Shown here: piece by piece, positions 31,141 to 35,113 of the stretch
Position numbering within the stretch: the first letter of the stretch is position 1
How the letters are laid out: each line of letters begins with the position of its first letter
Assembly: GCA_017430145.1 (NCBI GenBank)
Contig: JAFRNP010000161.1
Coordinates: forward strand, 1-35,113
Source: Clostridia bacterium
GTDB lineage: Bacteria; Bacillota; Clostridia; Oscillospirales; Acutalibacteraceae
Direction: 5' to 3'
Length of the DNA stretch: 35,113 nucleotides
Position numbers and translations under genes: made by a program
Notes under the pieces: model-generated
The model's input: the letters and a program-made list of their open reading frames with translations, nothing else
Databases searched by the model: none
What the model was told of the DNA's origin: nothing

Positions 31141-31250
31141 TATTTCAGAATGGTTACAAATACCGTTTTTTTGCAACACTGCCGATTCAAAAACCGTCTT
31201 ATTGACAAAAGGCAAACCCCTGAATCTTATTTAAGAAGGAGTGTACCGCA

Positions 31251-31718
31251 ATGACCGGCAAGAAAAAATGCAAAATGCTGCGCGAGATCCGCAGAAGGAT
31301 CGCCACCGAAAACGATATCGCCTACATCACCGAGGACTGCAAATACAAAGGCGACTGCAAAGGTACCTGCCCGAAATGCGAAAGCGAGGTGCGCTATCTG
31401 GAGGAGCAGCTTGAAAAACGCCGCTCCCTCGGTAAAAAGGTCACTGTCTCCGCGCTTGCCATCGGCCTGATCGCCGGCGGCGCCGCCGGCTGCAAGCCCC
31501 AGGTCGCCGGATATATGGAGCCTGCCACCTCCGACCTTGCGGGCGCGGTCGCCGACCCTGAGCCCGATACTTACGTGCTGGAGGGCGAGGTCGCCGTGGA
31601 TGAGACCGAAGAGGACGAAAGCGCCGCGGAAGACGAAACCGAAGCCGAAGGCACCGGTTCCCGGGACGGGACCGAGACGTTCGTCGAATTAGAGGGAGAC
31701 GTCCCCTACAACCCATGA
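31251..31718 (+). CDS. Cys-cluster membrane protein coupled to a radical SAM gene
   Basis: A 155-aa protein with an unusual order of parts. A basic N-terminal helix is followed by a Cys cluster, C30-x5-C36-x3-C40-x2-C43 (CKYKGDCKGTCPKC), and a charged coiled segment. A hydrophobic stretch (65-80) ends in GGAAGC, a lipobox-like Cys81, and a long acidic tail ends in ELEGDVPYNP. The cluster could bind an iron-sulfur centre or zinc. The hydrophobic segment behaves as an anchor or internal lipobox. It overlaps the radical SAM gene by 4 nt (ATGA), which suggests a partner or substrate of that enzyme. The start has GAAGGAG. No named family is claimed. Confidence 0.78.
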   Translation: MTGKKKCKMLREIRRRIATENDIAYITEDCKYKGDCKGTCPKCESEVRYLEEQLEKRRSLGKKVTVSALAIGLIAGGAAGCKPQVAGYMEPATSDLAGAVADPEPDTYVLEGEVAVDETEEDESAAEDETEAEGTGSRDGTETFVELEGDVPYNP

Positions 31719-32347
31719 AAAAGCCGGACGATACTCCCCTGTTTCCCCTGCTTGCGATCTCCCGCCTGCGTATGGGTATCGACGGCAAGGGCGTGACCTC
31801 GCTCGTCGCGGGGGCGGGCTGCCCGCTCAGATGCAAATGGTGCATCAACAAAAAGATCCTGCAAAACAGGCAGCCGGAATATGTTACGCCCGAAACGCTG
31901 TTTGAACGTCTTCGGATCGACAACCTGTATTTTCAGGCCACCGGCGGCGGCGTTTGCTTCGGCGGCGGGGAATCCCTGCTGCACACGCCCTTTATCGGCG
32001 CATTCCGTGCGCTGACCGGCGGCGCGTGGAAGATCACGGCGGAGACCTCTCTCAACGTCCCGGAAGAAAACGTACGCGAAGCGCTCGATTGCGTGGATGA
32101 ATTTATCGTCGATATCAAAACCGCCGACCCTGCGATCTACCGCAGCTATACCGGCGGCGAAAACGGACGGGCCCTTCAAAACCTCACCCTGCTGGTGCCC
32201 TATGCGGATCGCACCGTGATCCGCGTGCCGCTGATCCCGTCTTTCAACGACGGCGCGGACCGGGAAAAGACCGTGGCGCTGATGAAGTCCATGGGATTTG
32301 AAACGTTCGATCTGTTCGAGTACCGCGTTGTGGATAATAGCCGTTAG
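31715..32347 (+). CDS. Radical SAM protein, PflA-like (activase-type), 210 aa
   Basis: A short radical SAM enzyme. The cluster motif CPLRCKWC (Cys36, Cys40, Cys43) follows GAGCP, and FGGGESLL is the GGE motif that helps bind SAM. A later strand, VDEFIVDIKT, and a C-terminal RVPLIPSFND strand match glycyl-radical-enzyme activases. It is about 35 residues shorter than the pyruvate formate-lyase activase. No glycyl radical enzyme is nearby, so its target may be the coupled Cys-cluster protein. Its last two codons and stop lie inside a TAGCCGT tandem repeat, so the native C-terminus may have been altered. Confidence 0.82.
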   Translation: MKKPDDTPLFPLLAISRLRMGIDGKGVTSLVAGAGCPLRCKWCINKKILQNRQPEYVTPETLFERLRIDNLYFQATGGGVCFGGGESLLHTPFIGAFRALTGGAWKITAETSLNVPEENVREALDCVDEFIVDIKTADPAIYRSYTGGENGRALQNLTLLVPYADRTVIRVPLIPSFNDGADREKTVALMKSMGFETFDLFEYRVVDNSR

Positions 32348-32379
32348 CTGTTAGCCGTTAGCCGTTAGCCGTTAGCCGT
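32338..32379. repeat. TAGCCGT heptamer array beginning in a stop codon
   Basis: Six tandem 7-bp units (TAGCCGT, one TAGCTGT) occupy 32338-32379. The last two codons and the TAG stop (32345-32347) of the radical SAM gene are part of units 1 and 2. Confidence 0.85.
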
Positions 32380-32397
32380 TCAAGCTGCTTTATTAAG

Positions 32398-32430
32398 AAA
32401 GCCGAAGGCTTTTTGGGCCTCCGGCTTTCG
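32398..32430. terminator. Bidirectional terminator between convergent genes
   Basis: AAAGCCGAAGGC (32398-32409) pairs with GCCTCCGGCTTT (32417-32428) with one mismatch, and a T-rich stretch follows. It can end the radical SAM transcript and the opposing gene that stops at 32431. Confidence 0.75.
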
Positions 32431-33471
32431 TTATTTTTTCATCACGACCAAAATCACGATCAGCGCAATAAGGCCCAAAACGGCAACGCCGAGCAGGATA
32501 TATAGGAAGACCCTCGCCATCGGCGCGGACACCAGCTTGTCCGTTCTTCCCGCGGCGCGCCCGACGGTCGTTTCGATATCATCCGCCATTGTCCCATAGA
32601 CCGGGGCTTCGGCGGTCGTCTCCTCAAAACCGTATCGGGATTCTTCCGGCACGTCGCTCACGGTCTCAGTCAGCGTCTCCGCGGGCACGGTCGCCGCGGC
32701 GCTGCCTGCGCCGGGGACGTAGGCGATGTTGTCGCCGAAATACCCGCTGTTCGCCGTGACGGCCCCCGAAGTGGAATAGGAGATCAGGTGCAGGTCCCAG
32801 GTGTCAAAACTTGTTGCGTCCGGGTCCCCGCGGTACTCGAATTTCACGCTTCCCGTATACAGCTTTGTCGCCTTCTGGCTGAGCGTATCTTCCTGCATAT
32901 CCGCATAGCCGTACAGCGCCGAAGGCGACCCCTCGTCCACCCGGTACACTGTAAAGGCGGTCGAATACCGGTAATTGCCCTCGTATCCGATCCAGTGGTC
33001 CGGCAGCGCGACAAGCCGGATCGGCGCGTTCGCGTTGTCCGCCCGGACAACGACCTGCCCGTTCAGGTAGCCGGGGCACCCGGCGGCGGAGACGGCGCGG
33101 CCGAACATCTGCTGCGCGCGGCGCTGGAAGCGCTCGGCGGGGATGGTCATATACTGCTGGCCGTTCGTATCGGTCAGGATCTTTACATCGGGGCTGAACT
33201 GCGAGGCGTTCAGCTCCATATGTTTGAGCACGCAGTTGTTTACCACGCTGTCGGAGGCGCTGCCGTCGTAAGCGGTCAGCCCCGTTTCCGCAAAATTGCT
33301 TAAAAACAGGCTGACGGTCCTGCCGCCCTCCATGCTCTGGCAGAGCATCATACTGCCGAACCCATCCGGCGGATGCCAGGAATCCGCAAACGTCTGCGCC
33401 GTCGGCAGCAGGCACAGCGTGAGAACGCACAGGACAAGAACCGTTTTTTTAAGAAAAGAACACCTTGTCAT
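32431..33471 (-). CDS. Secreted protein with C-terminal membrane anchor, unknown function
   Basis: A 346-aa protein of unrecognised family. It has a clear signal peptide (about residues 1-29, cleavage likely after TFA before DSW), a folded domain of about 220 residues rich in aromatic and polar residues (for example DHWIGYEGNYRYSTAFTVYR and FDTWDLHLISYSTSG), a Thr/Glu/Ala-rich linker, and a C-terminal transmembrane helix (about 320-343) with a KK tail. It should be anchored with its domain outside. It overlaps the upstream four-helix membrane protein gene by 23 nt, so the two are probably co-expressed. Confidence 0.8.
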   Translation of the reverse strand: MTRCSFLKKTVLVLCVLTLCLLPTAQTFADSWHPPDGFGSMMLCQSMEGGRTVSLFLSNFAETGLTAYDGSASDSVVNNCVLKHMELNASQFSPDVKILTDTNGQQYMTIPAERFQRRAQQMFGRAVSAAGCPGYLNGQVVVRADNANAPIRLVALPDHWIGYEGNYRYSTAFTVYRVDEGSPSALYGYADMQEDTLSQKATKLYTGSVKFEYRGDPDATSFDTWDLHLISYSTSGAVTANSGYFGDNIAYVPGAGSAAATVPAETLTETVSDVPEESRYGFEETTAEAPVYGTMADDIETTVGRAAGRTDKLVSAPMARVFLYILLGVAVLGLIALIVILVVMKK

Positions 33472-33871
33472 ACAACACCCCTCCGAAATAAGAAAACAGA
33501 TTCAACAGCAAACTCAAAAGCAGCGGCGGCACCCGCCGTTCGCGCAGCCTGAGCCGGTATAATCCCCACTCGGCAAGCACGGCGGCCAGTTCCGAAAGGG
33601 CGATCCAGTACCACGCGGGGAACGCCCCGCCGAAGAGATAGATCCCGTCCAGCGTGATCCCGACGAGCGGGTTCGTAAGCAGGTTTACGAGGAACACGAG
33701 CAGCAGATCATGCCGGTTGAGCACCCCGAGCGCATACGCCAACGTAAGCTCCAGAAGCAGCGTCAGCAGCAGAGACGTGACCAGAGATTTTATCAGAGAC
33801 GGCAGGATCACGGCGCGGCGGAGGCCAGGCTTGCCCTGCGCCGCAGATAAAACGCGCCCTGCATCCTCCAT
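33449..33871 (-). CDS. Four-helix small membrane protein
   Basis: A 140-aa hydrophobic protein with about four membrane helices (near residues 25-50, 54-72, 80-100 and 113-135). LTNPLVGITLDGIYLF sits between helices 2 and 3. I do not recognise a family. The 23-nt overlap with the secreted anchored protein downstream suggests a two-gene unit. Leu-rich composition and the lack of charged catalytic residues argue for a structural or transport-accessory role. No promoter was clear. Confidence 0.7.
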   Translation of the reverse strand: MEDAGRVLSAAQGKPGLRRAVILPSLIKSLVTSLLLTLLLELTLAYALGVLNRHDLLLVFLVNLLTNPLVGITLDGIYLFGGAFPAWYWIALSELAAVLAEWGLYRLRLRERRVPPLLLSLLLNLFSYFGGVLYDKVFFS

Positions 33872-33995
33872 CCCTCCGTTTCATGATACCATTTCGGCGA
33901 AAAAACCGCAAGCGTTTTTTCGTATTCTTTTTTCGGGCGATCCGAACGCCAGCCAGCCGGGAAAACCGGACCGCAGGCGTTCGGCTCCCCCCGCT

Positions 33996-34916
33996 TTATT
34001 CGTGGTCTTCCTCCTGATCAGGGTTCACGTGCACCATGATGTGCTTGACCTCCGGGAAGCGATTTTCCACGCTCTCGTGGACCTGCCGGGCGATGGCGTG
34101 CCCTTCGTTCAGCGTCAGGTTGCCGTCAGCGCTGATCTCGATATCCACGTAGATCCGGCTGCCGAACATGCGCGTCTGCAGCAGGTCCACGTGGACGACC
34201 CCAGGCACGCTGGCCGCCAGGGCGCGGATCGCCTGCTCCGTCTCTGCGCTGCAGGCGCGGTCCACCATCCTGCCGACGGCGTCCCTGAAAATATCATAGG
34301 CGGCCTTTGCGATAAAGACGCAGATCAGAAGGCTTGCCACGGTGTCGGCTATGGGATAGCCGCACATGGCGCCGGCGATACCGATCAGCGCGCCGATGGA
34401 GGAGAGCGCGTCGCTGCGGTGGTGCCAGGCGTCTGCCATCAGCGCCCCTGAGGAATATTTGCGGGCGTAGTGCCGCGTATACCAGAACATCCCCTCTTTG
34501 ACAAGGATGGACACCGCTGCGGCCACCAGCGCCAGAACGCCCGGCGCCTCCATGGCCTCCGCCTCGCCGGACATGATCTTTTCTATGCCGGTGTGCCCGA
34601 TGAACAGGCCGCTGACCAGCAGCAGTACCGCCAGCACGATCGCCGCCACGCACTCAAAGCGCTCGTGCCCGTAGGGATGCTCCCGGTCGGGGGCGCGGGC
34701 GGCGAGCTTTACGCCGACGATCACGATCAGGCTGCTGACCACGTCGGACGCGGAGTGGACCGCGTCGCTGACCATGGCGCCCGAATGCGCAAAAATACCG
34801 GCGAAGAGCTTAAAAACGGACAGCACAAGATTCCCGGCGATGCTCACGCCCGAAACCCGGACGGCGGTCTTTTCAAAATCAGAGGCTGATGAAACCTCAG
34901 AGGCTGCAGAAACCAT
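33996..34916 (-). CDS. Cation diffusion facilitator transporter
   Basis: A 306-aa CDF-family efflux pump for divalent metal ions (Zn2+, Fe2+ or Mn2+), driven by proton exchange. Helix 2 carries the metal site DAVHSASD and helix 5 carries ADAWHHRSD, giving His/Asp ligands. The C-terminal cytosolic domain ends HIMVHVNPD, the usual fold of these proteins. The start at MVSAAS (34916) has AGGGGTG six bases upstream; a longer frame running into the terminal repeat and giving MQDDG at its N-terminus is rejected. The metal cannot be fixed from sequence alone. Confidence 0.92.
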   Translation of the reverse strand: MVSAASEVSSASDFEKTAVRVSGVSIAGNLVLSVFKLFAGIFAHSGAMVSDAVHSASDVVSSLIVIVGVKLAARAPDREHPYGHERFECVAAIVLAVLLLVSGLFIGHTGIEKIMSGEAEAMEAPGVLALVAAAVSILVKEGMFWYTRHYARKYSSGALMADAWHHRSDALSSIGALIGIAGAMCGYPIADTVASLLICVFIAKAAYDIFRDAVGRMVDRACSAETEQAIRALAASVPGVVHVDLLQTRMFGSRIYVDIEISADGNLTLNEGHAIARQVHESVENRFPEVKHIMVHVNPDQEEDHE

Positions 34917-34972
34917 AAAAACACCCCTTCTGCAAAAGTTGAAAAGCAAAAAAGATACAAAGTTACAAATAC

Positions 34973-35110
34973 TTAAGGCAACACCGCACAATTCGCGGCG
35001 CACGCCTTGCTTGATATTTATTCCGTCATCCTGCACAGATTTTCCTTGCCAACCGCCAGGTTGACGGCGTCAAATCTGTACAATCTGACGAAAAAATCTA
35101 CTGCGCAATC
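34973..35110 (-). repeat. Structured dispersed repeat, right copy
   Basis: Reverse complement of 1-138 with a single mismatch (35016). The hairpin region corresponds to 35021-35093. The copy lies 57 bp upstream of the CDF start codon. See the left copy for the fold. Confidence 0.85.
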
Positions 35111-35113
35111 CGC

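Noticed and set aside
31202-31230. TTGACA-N17-TCTTAT as promoter of the Cys-cluster gene
   Set aside because: Transcription would begin within the ribosome binding site; the extended -10 promoter at 31112-31140 is better.
33950-33985. Intrinsic terminator downstream of the CDF gene
   Set aside because: CGAACGCC/GGCGTTCG forms a good hairpin, but no T-run follows on the leftward strand, so I did not call it a terminator.
1-35113. Composite transposon bounded by the terminal inverted repeats
   Set aside because: The interior is ordinary chromosomal content (thrC, spoIIE, ppa, hydEGF) and contains no transposase; contig ends in a dispersed repeat are simpler.

Overview
The window reads as a complete stretch of a GC-rich, anaerobic, spore-forming Clostridia chromosome (Oscillospiraceae-like; this placement is inference). 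Three things support it: a full-length SpoIIE, the [FeFe]-hydrogenase maturases HydE, HydG and HydF, and low-GC intergenic promoters of the sigma-A type (several TTGACA-N17-TATAAT-like pairs) between GC-rich genes. The two window ends carry the same 138-bp structured repeat in opposite orientation (137/138 identical by eye). The window is therefore probably a whole contig whose assembly stopped in a dispersed repeat.

Layout. 1-5.3 kb (leftward): thrC, a metallophosphoesterase, a 594-aa lipoprotein and a PstS-like lipoprotein. 5.4-7.5 kb (rightward): an NhaC-type antiporter with an unusual acidic N-terminus. 7.8-10.1 kb (leftward): spoIIE. 10.3-16.2 kb (rightward): an rlmB-like methyltransferase, a 1230-aa degenerate P1B-type ATPase-like membrane protein, and a GH27 glycosidase. 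A separate 43-aa membrane peptide gene follows, with its own perfect promoter and terminator. 16.4-17.9 kb (leftward): an FAD oxidoreductase. 18.1-20.6 kb (rightward): a phosphodiester glycosidase, inorganic pyrophosphatase and an RbsD/FucU protein. 20.6-22.3 kb is accessory: MNT/HEPN remnants, a probable structured non-coding RNA, a RelB/RelE-type toxin-antitoxin pair and an orphan terminator. 22.3-26.0 kb (leftward): a heterodimeric ABC exporter. 26.2-30.4 kb (leftward): a TM1266-type regulator, hydE, hydG, a REP-like array and hydF. 30.7-31.0 kb: a cupin. 31.25-32.35 kb (rightward): a Cys-cluster membrane protein translationally coupled to a radical SAM protein. 32.4-35.0 kb (leftward): a cation diffusion facilitator, a four-helix membrane protein and a secreted, C-terminally anchored protein.

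The items most worth follow-up are: the P-type ATPase relic that keeps P1B topology but has lost its catalytic motifs; the Cys-cluster protein/radical SAM pair; the unassigned RNA at about 21161-21412; the 43-aa membrane peptide; the possible attenuator in front of the hydrogenase-maturation operon; and the structured terminal repeat. Short tandem repeats that begin inside stop codons recur through the window.
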